A stretch of 28,949 bases of DNA from MGR-bin208 sp043780275 (GTDB taxonomy: Bacteria > Bacteroidota > Bacteroidia > Chitinophagales > Chitinophagaceae), in assembly GCA_043780275.1 (NCBI GenBank), contig JAYWCV010000190.1, positions 1 through 28,949 on the forward strand, in the 5' to 3' direction. The translations under genes were made by a program, and so were the position numbers. Numbering within the stretch: the first letter of the stretch is position 1; every line of letters starts with the position of its first letter. The notes beneath the pieces were generated by a model, which saw nothing but the letters and a program-made list of their open reading frames with translations, was not told the DNA's origin and did not search any database. Of the stretch, positions 1-8,193 are shown piece after piece.

Positions 1-124
1 ACATCAGGCTGGCATATTGATCTTTATTAATTGCAAAATTACCCCGTACAGCCGCATCAGTTTTTTTATAATTAATTCCCGCAACGAAGAATTTTTGTAA
101 ATCTGTAGTTCTGGAAGAAAACAT
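1..124 (-). CDS. hemA: Glutamyl-tRNA reductase, N-terminal fragment (cut by window edge)
   Basis: The leftward frame opens with ATG at 124-122 and runs open off the left edge (41 codons visible). It contains FFVAGINYKKTDAAVRGNF, which matches the N-terminal strand and following segment of glutamyl-tRNA reductases (the GxNxKxxxxxxR pattern). This enzyme reduces glutamyl-tRNA(Glu) to glutamate-1-semialdehyde, the first committed step of tetrapyrrole synthesis by the C5 route. The catalytic cysteine and NADPH domain lie outside the window. The head-to-head position with the ferrochelatase gene supports the call. The fragment is short, so the identification rests on this motif and the context. 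Confidence 0.8.
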   Translation of the reverse strand, partial: MFSSRTTDLQKFFVAGINYKKTDAAVRGNFAINKDQYASLM

Positions 125-150
125 AAATTGGATACTTGATTGGTATGTAG

Positions 151-158
151 CAAAAATA
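151..158 (-). promoter_or_regulatory. Candidate -7 box for hemA
   Basis: On the minus strand this reads TATTTTTG, an exact match to the Bacteroidota TAnnTTTG box, 26 nt upstream of the hemA ATG. No clear TTTG -33 element lies at the expected distance. Confidence 0.5.
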
Positions 159-214
159 AACTGCTTACATCTGGCAACAGAATTTCTTCGTCATCATACT
201 GTCATTTTATCAAC

Positions 215-248
215 TGATATTGGTCATCCGGCATCATGACTAATATCA
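215..248. promoter_or_regulatory. Long inverted repeat in the hemA-hemH divergent region
   Basis: The left arm TGATATTGGTCAT (215-227) faces the right arm ATGACTAATATCA (236-248) across 8 nt. Twelve of 13 positions are complementary and the remaining one would be a G-T pair. It sits between the candidate -7 boxes of hemA (151-158) and hemH (330-337), roughly 57 and 82 bp from each. There is no T-run, so it is not an intrinsic terminator. The position suits a regulator site acting on both genes, but the regulator is unknown. Confidence 0.5.
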
Positions 249-329
249 ACATGTTGCATGAAATATTTGTGTGACCTGCATTCTGACAGATTTATGACTT
301 CCGTGTAGAATTATAATTCAGCTAGTCGT

Positions 330-337
330 TACATTTG
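330..337 (+). promoter_or_regulatory. Candidate -7 box for hemH-hemJ
   Basis: TACATTTG is an exact match to TAnnTTTG, 17 nt upstream of the hemH ATG. This implies a short leader. No good -33 TTTG is visible at about 20 nt upstream. Confidence 0.55.
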
Positions 338-354
338 TATTTCATATAAAGATT

Positions 355-1401
355 ATGATTGCTAAAAAAGGAATTGTTTTAATGAACCTGGGTTCACCGG
401 ATTCAACCGACGTAAAGGATGTAAGAAAATATCTCAATGAATTTTTAATGGATGGTAAAGTAATTGATATACCTTATCTGCGAAGGTTGTTATTGGTTAG
501 AGGAATTATTGTCCCGTTCCGTGCATCTAAAAGCGCAGAAGCATACAGGACCATCTGGTGGAAAGAGGGATCTCCGTTAGTGGAATTAACCAAACAGTTG
601 AACGATGCAGTTCAGCAGCAGCTTGATTTTCCGGTAACCATTGCCATGCGTTACGGAAACCCTACTCCCCGGGTAGCGTATGAAGATTTATTGAAGCGAT
701 CTCCCGGTTTGGATGAAGTTATTCTGTTTCCATTATACCCCCATTTTGCCATGAGCAGTTATGAAACAGCGGTTGAACATATGAAATCCGAACACACTAA
801 AGGAAACTATAATTTCAAACTCACTACCATTAAGCCCTATTACAACGAACCGGATTATATTCATGCCATGGTTGAAAATATGCGGCCATATCTTCTTCAG
901 GAATACGACCATGTTTTATTCAGTTATCACGGCATCCCCGAAAGGCATATTAAAAAAAGCGATACTACCGGCTGTCATTGCCTGCAGGTTAATGATTGCT
1001 GCAATACAGCTTCTCCTGCACATGATACCTGTTACCGGCATCAATGTCTTACCACCACAAAGCTCATCACTTCGCAGTTAAATATTCCTGCGATTAAATA
1101 CAGTATATCTTTTCAATCACGATTGGGTAAAGGATGGCTGCAGCCCTTTACAGATAAACGTTTGGAGGAAATGCCCGGTGAAGGGATTAAAAAATTACTG
1201 GTCATCTGCCCGGCGTTTATCAGTGACTGCCTGGAAACACTGGAAGAAATTGCTGAAAGGGGGAAAGAATCGTTTATGCATGCTGGTGGTGAAGAATACA
1301 CAATGATTCCATGTCTGAATGTGCATCCGTTGTGGGTGGCAGCCATCACCAAATGGATAAATGAATATGTGGCAGGAAATGAAAAAATGATTTTAGCTTA
1401 A
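355..1401 (+). CDS. hemH: Ferrochelatase
   Basis: Ferrochelatase inserts Fe2+ into protoporphyrin IX to make protoheme, the last step of the classical pathway. The 348-residue length is usual for bacterial enzymes. Visible marks are the N-terminal VLMNLGSPDS segment, the catalytic-histidine motif SYHGIPERH (His192), the SFQSRLGKGWLQP segment (252-264), and CLETLEEI (292-299) with the conserved active-site Glu294. A cysteine-rich stretch follows the catalytic motif (Cys207, 209, 215, 216, 226, 231). Some microbial ferrochelatases bind a [2Fe-2S] cluster through internal cysteines, so a cluster is possible here but unproven. The ATG start is 17 nt after a TAnnTTTG box. hemJ follows after 7 nt, so the two are probably co-transcribed. 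Confidence 0.97.
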   Translation: MIAKKGIVLMNLGSPDSTDVKDVRKYLNEFLMDGKVIDIPYLRRLLLVRGIIVPFRASKSAEAYRTIWWKEGSPLVELTKQLNDAVQQQLDFPVTIAMRYGNPTPRVAYEDLLKRSPGLDEVILFPLYPHFAMSSYETAVEHMKSEHTKGNYNFKLTTIKPYYNEPDYIHAMVENMRPYLLQEYDHVLFSYHGIPERHIKKSDTTGCHCLQVNDCCNTASPAHDTCYRHQCLTTTKLITSQLNIPAIKYSISFQSRLGKGWLQPFTDKRLEEMPGEGIKKLLVICPAFISDCLETLEEIAERGKESFMHAGGEEYTMIPCLNVHPLWVAAITKWINEYVAGNEKMILA

Positions 1402-1408
1402 TATTCCC

Positions 1409-1972
1409 ATGTACTTATATTTAAAAGCACTACATATTATTTTTATTGTAACCTGGTTTGCCGGTTTGTTTTACATACCCAGACTGTTTATTTATAATAC
1501 AGAAGCATCCGAAAAACCGGAAACAATAAAGAATGCAATGCAGCAACAGTTTGGCATTATGATAAAACGGTTATGGTACGGAATCACATGGCCATCTGCT
1601 GTTCTTACACTTATTTTAGGACTAACGGTTTTGTTTCAGAGTGGATGGGATAAGCTTATTTTTCAACCTGCCGGTAAATGGCTATTTATCAAAATGATTT
1701 TTGTTCTATTTCTCTATGCCTATCATTTTACATTACATAAAATTTGTAATGATGAATTAAAAGGAATTTTCAAATACAACTCTTTTCAGTTGCGTTTATG
1801 GAATGAAGTGGCGACAGTTTTTTTAATTACCATTGTCATGCTTGCTGTTGTAAAACAAAGTATAAGCCTGGTATGGGGATTAGCAGGATTGATTCTGGTT
1901 ATTGCCTTACTGATTGCCGCAATCAGGATTTATAAATTGCTCAGGGGAAAAAAAAGTCATAAGATTCTATAA
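1409..1972 (+). CDS. hemJ: Protoporphyrinogen IX oxidase, HemJ type
   Basis: HemJ is the membrane enzyme that oxidises protoporphyrinogen IX to protoporphyrin IX, the substrate of HemH. The 187-residue protein is hydrophobic, with about four membrane segments. It opens with LKALHIIFIVTWFAGLFYIPR, where His9 and Arg25 correspond to residues conserved in HemJ, and carries LRLWNEVAT near the middle, matching the family's R-x-x-NE pattern. It starts 7 nt after hemH stops, consistent with one operon. A generic CopD-like membrane protein is the alternative, but the sequence match and the position between hemH and hemN make HemJ strongly preferred. Confidence 0.9.
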   Translation: MYLYLKALHIIFIVTWFAGLFYIPRLFIYNTEASEKPETIKNAMQQQFGIMIKRLWYGITWPSAVLTLILGLTVLFQSGWDKLIFQPAGKWLFIKMIFVLFLYAYHFTLHKICNDELKGIFKYNSFQLRLWNEVATVFLITIVMLAVVKQSISLVWGLAGLILVIALLIAAIRIYKLLRGKKSHKIL

Positions 1973-1980
1973 AACAATAA

Positions 1981-1995
1981 AGTTGTTCAACAACT
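1981..1995. terminator. Small inverted repeat between convergent hemJ and hemN
   Basis: AGTTGTT and AACAACT are perfect 7-nt arms around a single C, placed in the 24-bp gap between the stop codons of hemJ and hemN. There is no strong T-run on either side, so termination is only a possibility suggested by position. Confidence 0.25.
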
Positions 1996-1996
1996 G

Positions 1997-3370
1997 TTAA
2001 ATGGCTTTGCTGTACAGCGGAGAACCGGTGTTTATATTCGATCTTAAAAGATGAAGGTCAAATGCGGCACAGATGTTACGTATAAAATGAAGACCAGTTT
2101 CAGTCACTTCCAACCCTTTTTCATTCCATTTCAGCAATCCATCCTGTTCGAGTTTTTTTAGTTCAGGGAAACTGTATTTTATTAATTCCGGTAAATCTTC
2201 TGCATGAAAAACAGTTTTGCCCATGCAGCTGATGTCAAGAATGTATTGCCGGAAGGTCAGATCCTCTTTGGTTAAAAAATAACCCTTCTGCACTGCTAAA
2301 ATATGCTGATTGATGGCTTCGTAGTAATTATGCAGCGATTTTTCGTTTTGTGCAAACGCTGTACCCACATCACTTATACTGGATACTCCTAATCCGATCA
2401 GCATAGCTGTACGTTGTGTAGTATAGCCCATAAAATTACGGTGTAATCGTTCTTCTTTTTTTGCTCTATACATGTCATCGGACGGTAATGCAAAATGATC
2501 CATGCCTATATCGTAATAACCGTGTTCTAGAAATAATTTCTTGCCCAGTTTGTACAACTGCATTTTCAGTTCTGCAGATGGCAGGTCCTGTTCGTCGAAG
2601 AGACGCTGTCCACGGCTGGTCCAGGGTACGTGTGCATAGCTGTAAAATGCCACACGGTCAGGTTTGAGGCTGATTGACTTCAGGATGGTATTCTCCATAG
2701 TGGTCAGGGTTTGTTTCGGCAGCCCGTATATCAAATCAAAATTCACACTTTTATAACCGATAGCTCTGGCATTTTCTGTTGCCTGTTTTACATTTTCAAA
2801 AGGCTGTATGCGGTTGATGATACGTTGCACTTCGGGATCATTATCCTGCACACCATAACTTACCCGCTGAAATCCCAGTTTGTATAATGCCTCCAGGTGA
2901 CCGGAGGTTGTGTTATTGGGGTGGCCTTCAAAACTGAATTCATGTTCGGGATGTATTACCGCGTTTTCAAAAATCCTGCTGAGTAGTTTTATTAAATTTT
3001 CCGGCGAAAAAAAAGTGGGAGTGCCTCCACCTAAATGAAGTTCACGAATTACCGGTGCTGTTGTCATCAATGCCAGATATAAGTTCCATTCTTTAAGCAA
3101 CACATCCATATATTCATCTTCTACTGAATGGTTGGTTGTTATTTTTTTATTACAACCACAATAGGTACAGAGACTTTCGCAAAAAGGCAGATGTATGTAT
3201 AAACTGATGCCTGCTTTTTTATTGTTTGCAGAAAACTGCCGCCTGAATTCTTCCAGCCACTGACTCCCATCAATATCATTTTTCCAGTGAGGTACTGTTG
3301 GATAGCTGGTATACCGGGGTATGGCCCGATTATACTTTTGTATCAATTTGTCATCAATATATCTGTACAT
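1997..3370 (-). CDS. hemN: Oxygen-independent coproporphyrinogen III oxidase (radical SAM)
   Basis: HemN decarboxylates coproporphyrinogen III to protoporphyrinogen IX without oxygen, using SAM and a [4Fe-4S] cluster. The cluster motif is C64-x3-C68-x2-C71-x-C73 (CESLCTYCGC). The extra CxC distinguishes true HemN from the heme chaperone HemW. The N-terminal PRYTSYPT segment, HLGGGTPTF and the conserved SYGVQDNDPEVQRIINRIQP region are also typical, and the 457-residue length is normal. It converges on hemJ with 24 bp between. Upstream, the minus strand has TACATTTA (3382-3375), one base off TAnnTTTG and 4 nt from the ATG, so the leader may be very short. HemN supplies the substrate of HemJ. 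Confidence 0.97.
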   Translation of the reverse strand: MYRYIDDKLIQKYNRAIPRYTSYPTVPHWKNDIDGSQWLEEFRRQFSANNKKAGISLYIHLPFCESLCTYCGCNKKITTNHSVEDEYMDVLLKEWNLYLALMTTAPVIRELHLGGGTPTFFSPENLIKLLSRIFENAVIHPEHEFSFEGHPNNTTSGHLEALYKLGFQRVSYGVQDNDPEVQRIINRIQPFENVKQATENARAIGYKSVNFDLIYGLPKQTLTTMENTILKSISLKPDRVAFYSYAHVPWTSRGQRLFDEQDLPSAELKMQLYKLGKKLFLEHGYYDIGMDHFALPSDDMYRAKKEERLHRNFMGYTTQRTAMLIGLGVSSISDVGTAFAQNEKSLHNYYEAINQHILAVQKGYFLTKEDLTFRQYILDISCMGKTVFHAEDLPELIKYSFPELKKLEQDGLLKWNEKGLEVTETGLHFIRNICAAFDLHLLRSNINTGSPLYSKAI

Positions 3371-3501
3371 GTTGTAAATGTAATATTTCAGGTATTTAAA
3401 GCAGCTGACAAAACTGTTTATTGTAAATGATTTTAATCAGAATATTAATTATAAATATAAGATGAGTCGTTTCAAAATGCTGGCATGTTCGTAAACTGCA
3501 C

Positions 3502-3535
3502 AATAAGGAGCCGGAATTGCCGTCTCCTTATTTTA
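3502..3535 (+). terminator. Strong hairpin with T-rich tail, no gene in front of it
   Basis: AATAAGGAG (3502-3510) pairs perfectly with CTCCTTATT (3524-3532), with an inner CGG/CCG pairing and then a T-rich run. It has the form of a rho-independent terminator reading rightward. It lies in the 279-bp divergent gap between hemN (leftward) and a rightward membrane-protein gene, where no annotated rightward gene ends. It could end a small transcript or act as an attenuator. Confidence 0.5.
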
Positions 3536-3649
3536 TTAATATTAACTAGAAGCATGTTATCAGCTTTGGATCAACTTTCGTTTTAGACAACGGGAGAAAC
3601 TAATTATTATTTATTTACTTTGAAATAAATTTTAATAAACCAAACATTT

Positions 3650-3940
3650 ATGATTATTAAAAATAAAAGATTTATCGTCATTGTGCTCACAGTTACGCTT
3701 CTTTTGCTCATACCATTAATAGCAATGCAGTACACATCTGAAGTGAACTGGACTCTGTTTGATTTTGTGGTTGCCGGGGTTTTGCTATTGGGTACCGGAC
3801 TCATGTGTGAACTTGTAAGGAGGAAGGTTAATAAAGTCAAACATCGAATCGCAATCTGTACAGTTCTTCTGGTTTTACTCCTTCTTATATGGATAGAACT
3901 TGCAGTAGGCATCTTCGGGAAAGTACTCGCCGGACAATAG
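3650..3940 (+). CDS. Small three-helix membrane protein of unknown function
   Basis: A 96-residue hydrophobic protein with three predicted membrane segments: about 8-26, 36-53 and 66-87. A short basic loop (VRRKVNKVKHR) lies between the second and third, so positive charge is probably cytoplasmic. The last helix contains WIELAVGIFG. I recall similar small proteins in Bacteroidota genomes but know of no assigned function. The ATG follows an A/T-rich leader that includes TTACTTTG at 3614-3621, a one-mismatch -7 box. It is isolated, with a 230-bp gap downstream. An overlapping leftward frame at 3607-3912 is a shadow. Confidence 0.7.
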   Translation: MIIKNKRFIVIVLTVTLLLLIPLIAMQYTSEVNWTLFDFVVAGVLLLGTGLMCELVRRKVNKVKHRIAICTVLLVLLLLIWIELAVGIFGKVLAGQ

Positions 3941-4170
3941 ACCGAAAAACTATGGTAAAAGATATCAGTGCAACATTTATATTCAGTTTTGACATTGGCT
4001 TTTCAAACTTTCTGTAAAGGAATTTCCATTAAAAGACAAAATTTAGACTAAGGAAAATCTACATTCAAGTTTGTTAAACGTTATCAGCTACTAAAACTTA
4101 GTTGAAGCATGCATCTAATTCCAAATAGTTTTAGGAAAATGACCGTGGGCTCTTTTTAAAATTAATATTA

Positions 4171-5562
4171 TCAGGAAGTAGCTGCCGGTTGAATATTCTG
4201 GTTCATCCTGAAATTGTTTTGCGGATCCCATGTTGTTTTTATTTCTACCAGTCTGTTCCAGGCCTCTTTTGTATACGCATCCCGAACCCGGTCAGCTCCT
4301 TCATCACTCAAAAAGTTTACATAAACACCCTGACTAAATGGTTTTGTTGATTCATGAAAATCTCTTGCCCATTGAATACATTTTTCATCTTCCTGTTTTG
4401 TCTGCCAACGGGTATGAATATTCATAATGAAAGGAGTATTTCTGTTTTGAAATGCGGTAGCATCCGGAGCAATACGACTCGGAGCCCCTTCCATATGTGT
4501 TATAAAAACTTCACATTCCATGGATGGCATTTTATGCGCATAGTTTTCAATTTCATCAATACAATTGTCTGACAAGCCAGTCATATTATGCGACTTCCAG
4601 TAATTTCTTGCACCATGCGATACCAATCCATCAAAGCCCGACTGCCAGGCAACCCATGGGTTCATGCCTGATCCTTCGCCAATTGTTTCTGTAAAATCCC
4701 GGATTGGTTGTGTGCGATTTTTTCCATCTTCCTGATCTCCTAACCATACAAATGGAACTAACACGACCAGCTTGCCATGAAATTCTTCAGGTATAAATGG
4801 AAGGGGAGGGGCATGTCTTACCACCATCCAGATGGTCATGTCGTCAGGCATGGTCCTCACATATTCCCGGTGAAACTGAATATAGCGTTTCAGGTTTTCG
4901 ATTTTTTTTACTATGATACCGGAGTAAACTTCAGTTCCAATTTTTGCTGCTTTAAATTCAAAATTGGTTACGATGCCAAAATTTCCACCTCCGCCACGTA
5001 AGGCCCAAAAAAGATCGGGATTTTCAACTTCGCTGGCTCTTACAATTTTTCCTTCGGCAGTAACCAGTTCTGCCGATAAAAGATTATCAACGGAATAGCC
5101 AAATTTTCGGCTGATCCAGCCAAAGCCACCACCCAGCGTTAACCCACCAACACCCGTATGCGAAACGATACCGGATGGAATGGCCAGTCCGAATTTTTGT
5201 GTTGCTTCATCCACTGCGCTTAATAAACAGCCTCCCTGTACATGTACTTTTTGTGAATTTTCATCCACCTCAATATGGGTCATTAATGAAAGGTCAATCA
5301 TGATGCCGTCATCACATACAGCAGTGCCGGCTGAATTATGGCCACCTCCTTTTACTGAAATCAATAATTTGTTTTGAACTCCGTAATTAACACTCTGTAC
5401 AACATCGTCATTGGTTTTGCATTTTACTATGATGGCTGGTTTTTTATCAAACATGCCATTCCATATTTTCCTGGCTTCATCATACTCTTTATCAGCAGGT
5501 AAAATAACCTGTCCCTGAATTTTTGTTTTCAGTTGTTCCAATAGTTCATTTGCATTTTTCAT
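4171..5562 (-). CDS. FAD-linked oxidoreductase, berberine-bridge type
   Basis: The 463-residue protein has the PCMH-type FAD-binding domain at about 40-210 and a C-terminal berberine-bridge (BBE) segment at about 415-458 ending in NNFRMNQNIQP. KGGGHNSAG places His75 where the family attaches FAD through a histidine. At the second attachment site, GIVSHTGVGG (131-140), Val133 stands where bicovalent relatives have cysteine, so FAD is probably attached once. Members oxidise sugars, alcohols or secondary metabolites; the substrate cannot be told here. There is no signal peptide. The gene stands alone, with long gaps on both sides. Confidence 0.88.
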   Translation of the reverse strand: MKNANELLEQLKTKIQGQVILPADKEYDEARKIWNGMFDKKPAIIVKCKTNDDVVQSVNYGVQNKLLISVKGGGHNSAGTAVCDDGIMIDLSLMTHIEVDENSQKVHVQGGCLLSAVDEATQKFGLAIPSGIVSHTGVGGLTLGGGFGWISRKFGYSVDNLLSAELVTAEGKIVRASEVENPDLFWALRGGGGNFGIVTNFEFKAAKIGTEVYSGIIVKKIENLKRYIQFHREYVRTMPDDMTIWMVVRHAPPLPFIPEEFHGKLVVLVPFVWLGDQEDGKNRTQPIRDFTETIGEGSGMNPWVAWQSGFDGLVSHGARNYWKSHNMTGLSDNCIDEIENYAHKMPSMECEVFITHMEGAPSRIAPDATAFQNRNTPFIMNIHTRWQTKQEDEKCIQWARDFHESTKPFSQGVYVNFLSDEGADRVRDAYTKEAWNRLVEIKTTWDPQNNFRMNQNIQPAATS

Positions 5563-5931
5563 TTTACTAAAATTTTTAATTTTAAAAATATTTGTTGTAG
5601 AAAAAAGTAATTATCCTGCATACTGTGAACAGGGATTTTTTTTTCAAAAACTTGCGGTGTACCGATTAATGAAATGGACCTTTTCAATAGAGCGATTATC
5701 AAGGTATCGAAGGAATAAAAAAACCATTTCCTTCTTTAGAACTTTAAAGTAAAGCTTTTTAAATTAAGTAACAAGAAAGCATTGAAAATCCTGATTTGAT
5801 TCAAAAAGGGATGTTGTTTTATGAAAGAATGAAAATATGAAAAAGGACCACAAAAATTAGTTTTGAAAAAAGACAAATACGGATGAATACGGAGATTGTC
5901 GGTTTTTCAACAATACAAATAATTTTTTTAA
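5563..5931. other. Non-coding A/T-rich gap
   Basis: This 369-bp gap lies between two leftward genes. It is very A/T-rich, with homopolymer T and A runs, and has no convincing ORF, RNA or strong hairpin. It must hold the oxidoreductase promoter. TATTTTTA (minus strand, 5593-5586) is one base off the -7 consensus. Confidence 0.5.
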
Positions 5932-6357
5932 TTAAAATAATTGAAGTCCGTAGTGGCCGATGACTGTAAATACAGTACATCTTGCAATAACTGCAATGCA
6001 ACACCAAACGAGTAGTTTTTTAAGGTTGGCATTCATGCCGGTACCAATAGCGATACTAATAGGTGCACCAACTGAAAAAGTACCAATTAATCCCAGTCCT
6101 ATGAGGCCGTATTTATTCCATATCTTAATCAGTATGGGATGTTTTTGTTTTTCTTCTGCAGCACTTGGTTTTTTTCTATGAAAAAAAGCCCTGATCTTAT
6201 CACCCAAAAATGTAGCAATAAATACTCCGGATAATCCACCGACAACACTGGCTATAAAAATAGAGTAGGGATGGAGGCCAAATGCAAAACCGGCGGGGAT
6301 GGCCACATAAATTTCAAATGTTGCAAAACCTGCAACAGTTAAGAGTTTTAAAAACAT
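5932..6357 (-). CDS. Small multidrug-export-like membrane protein
   Basis: A 141-residue membrane protein with about four hydrophobic segments. FEIYVAIPAGFAFGL near the N-terminus and KYGLIGLGLIGTFSVGAP later resemble the Sm_multidrug_ex family (PF06695), which shares a general E-x-x-x-AIP-x-G pattern. A charged loop (FHRKKPSAAEEKQKH, about 64-78) separates the halves. The export role in the family name is weakly supported, so substrate and function are open. A short overlapping leftward frame (5819-6007) looks spurious. Confidence 0.55.
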   Translation of the reverse strand: MFLKLLTVAGFATFEIYVAIPAGFAFGLHPYSIFIASVVGGLSGVFIATFLGDKIRAFFHRKKPSAAEEKQKHPILIKIWNKYGLIGLGLIGTFSVGAPISIAIGTGMNANLKKLLVWCCIAVIARCTVFTVIGHYGLQLF

Positions 6358-6460
6358 ATTTTGACGGGGAATTTTCTTTTGTGAAATATCGAAATTAGTT
6401 AAAAGAGATCAATGTGGTTTGTTAAATAAAATGAATTGCAGAGAGAGTATTTTTTAATTT

Positions 6461-7132
6461 CTATTTTGTAATTATCACAGTCCCGCTGTTATCCGGTATC
6501 GGAACGTAGCTGATTGCGTTTTCGGTACAAAATTTTGTCACTGCCTGGCGGGCTCCTTTATACCCAACATTATTAAAATCGTGAACAAAAATATAACCTC
6601 CTTTTTCCAGTTTGGGATAAAAGAAAACCAGTCCCTGGTAAATGGGTTCGTACAAATCGGTATCAAGGCTTACAAAACAAAAACGATCATTGATATCTTC
6701 AGCTGTTTCAGGAAAAAATCCTTTTTTGATAATACAGTTTTCCGGGTGGGGCATTTTACCCATGACAAGGTCAATACTCGTATCTGAAAAATCCTGTTTG
6801 CCATCAGAGAAATTTTGCTCTTGTTCAGTATGAATATCTTTATCATTAAAGCCTTCAAACGTGTCAAACAAATACAATTGCCGGTCGGTAAACAATTGAT
6901 TCAATTTTTTTGAAAAATCTCCCTTGTACACACCCACTTCGGCAACATTTCCTTTTATTTTTTTTGCCATTATTTCTTCATAACAAAGTTCCAGCGTTGC
7001 ATGCCGTACATAATCTAAACTGATTGGAAGTTTTTCCGGCCACTTTCTGAATGATAGTGATTTAGTAAAATATATTTTCTTGCTTGCCAGAGCTTTTGAA
7101 ATAATCTTAAAAATGGTTTTGGTTATGTTCAT
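6461..7132 (-). CDS. SAM-dependent methyltransferase, TylF/MycF-like
   Basis: The 223-residue protein has a class I methyltransferase core. GNVAEVGVYKGDF (61-73) is the SAM-binding motif, LFDTFEGF (88-95) follows as in TylF-type O-methyltransferases, and LDTDLYEP (156-163) plus HDFNN (184-188) supply acidic residues at the positions where TylF/MycF hold a metal ion. The family O-methylates sugars in macrolides and polysaccharides. No sugar-biosynthesis genes are near, so the acceptor is unknown. The first ~35 residues are basic and amphipathic. It starts from an ATG 103 bp from the next leftward gene, so an operon is uncertain. Confidence 0.8.
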   Translation of the reverse strand: MNITKTIFKIISKALASKKIYFTKSLSFRKWPEKLPISLDYVRHATLELCYEEIMAKKIKGNVAEVGVYKGDFSKKLNQLFTDRQLYLFDTFEGFNDKDIHTEQEQNFSDGKQDFSDTSIDLVMGKMPHPENCIIKKGFFPETAEDINDRFCFVSLDTDLYEPIYQGLVFFYPKLEKGGYIFVHDFNNVGYKGARQAVTKFCTENAISYVPIPDNSGTVIITK

Positions 7133-7350
7133 AAAATGTATCGTGACTGATTAGTATAAACTCAAAAAATAAAGATATTGCAGTTGACTAAATAATTGAA
7201 TGAATTAATTAATTAATGCATGCAGTTTTATCGGCATATGTATTTAAGCATAGTTTAATGTGGTTTCGATGTAAATATTCCTACCTTCAAAAAGTAAAAG
7301 ACACTGGTTATTTTTTTTTAAGGCTCCTGTAAATCCGGATTATTCTAAGT

Positions 7351-7377
7351 CGATAAGCAGCATCTGCATTTTTATCG
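7351..7377. promoter_or_regulatory. Interrupted hairpin upstream of the desaturase
   Basis: CGATAA and TTATCG flank an inner GCAG-CAT-CTGC hairpin with a 4-nt bulge, about 50 bp before the desaturase ATG. The rest of this 296-bp gap (7133-7428) is A/T-rich and shows nothing else. A regulatory role, for example temperature or lipid control, is only a guess. Confidence 0.25.
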
Positions 7378-7428
7378 GAAGTTTATTCTACTATTTATTT
7401 TGAGACATCAATTATAAACAAGATCGTT

Positions 7429-8178
7429 ATGTACATCATTCTTGCTTTTTTCTTTACGCACTGGTTCCTTTCTTTATTTTTCCATTCCTTTTTTTTACAC
7501 CGGTATGCATCTCATAAAATGTATCATATTTCCAAAAACTGGGAACGGATATTTTATGTGTCAACCTGGTTTATACAAGGATCATCTTTTTTAGTACCCC
7601 GTGCTTATGCCGTGTTGCATCGTATGCATCATACGTACAGCGATACAGAGAAAGACCCGCATTCGCCGCATTTCTTTCGCGACATTTGGCAGATGACTTA
7701 TAATACTGTAAAAGTGTTCAGAAGTTTTTTGCGGGGGGTAAATGTGCCCGATAAACAATTCACCAAAGACTATCTTCCACAATGGGACAGGCTGGATAAA
7801 TTTGGTCATCATATTATTACCCGGATGTTTTTTGTTATAGGTTATATCAGCATTTATTATTTCTTCGCTCCATCCATCTGGTGGTATTTATTGTTACCTG
7901 TTCATTTTTTAATGGGCCCTATTCAGGGTGCTTTGGTGAATTGGTGCGGTCATAAATATGGCTACAGTAATTATGATAATGGAGATCATTCAAAAAATAC
8001 CACTCCTTTTGGTGTATTTATGATGGGTGAGTTATTCCAGAATAATCACCACTTTCAGAAAGAGAATCCAAACTTTGCCCGTAAATGGTTCGAGTTTGAT
8101 CTCACTTTTTTTGTGATGCGAATCATGCACCGTGTAGGGATTATTAAATTGATTCCGGTAGCAGAGAGGGCTGTTTAG
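7429..8178 (+). CDS. Membrane fatty-acid desaturase (acyl-CoA/acyl-lipid delta-9 type)
   Basis: The protein introduces a double bond into fatty-acyl chains using a di-iron centre held by histidines at the cytoplasmic membrane face. The three histidine boxes are visible: HRYASH (24-29), HRMHH (64-68) and QNNHH (204-208), with an extra GHKYG (174-178). Hydrophobic stretches near 1-22, 38-56 and 132-170 fit the membrane fold. At 249 residues it is on the short side for the group but complete. The electron donor is not encoded nearby. It is monocistronic; a repeat block follows the stop. Confidence 0.92.
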   Translation: MYIILAFFFTHWFLSLFFHSFFLHRYASHKMYHISKNWERIFYVSTWFIQGSSFLVPRAYAVLHRMHHTYSDTEKDPHSPHFFRDIWQMTYNTVKVFRSFLRGVNVPDKQFTKDYLPQWDRLDKFGHHIITRMFFVIGYISIYYFFAPSIWWYLLLPVHFLMGPIQGALVNWCGHKYGYSNYDNGDHSKNTTPFGVFMMGELFQNNHHFQKENPNFARKWFEFDLTFFVMRIMHRVGIIKLIPVAERAV

Positions 8179-8193
8179 GGTTGAGTTGTTTAG

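Noticed and set aside
3607..3912. 101-codon leftward ORF over the small membrane protein gene
   Set aside because: The rightward frame gives clean membrane helices; the leftward one is mixed and starts inside it.
6461..8178. Methyltransferase and desaturase as part of a natural-product cluster
   Set aside because: No synthase, sugar or carrier genes lie nearby, and the two genes are on opposite strands with a gap.
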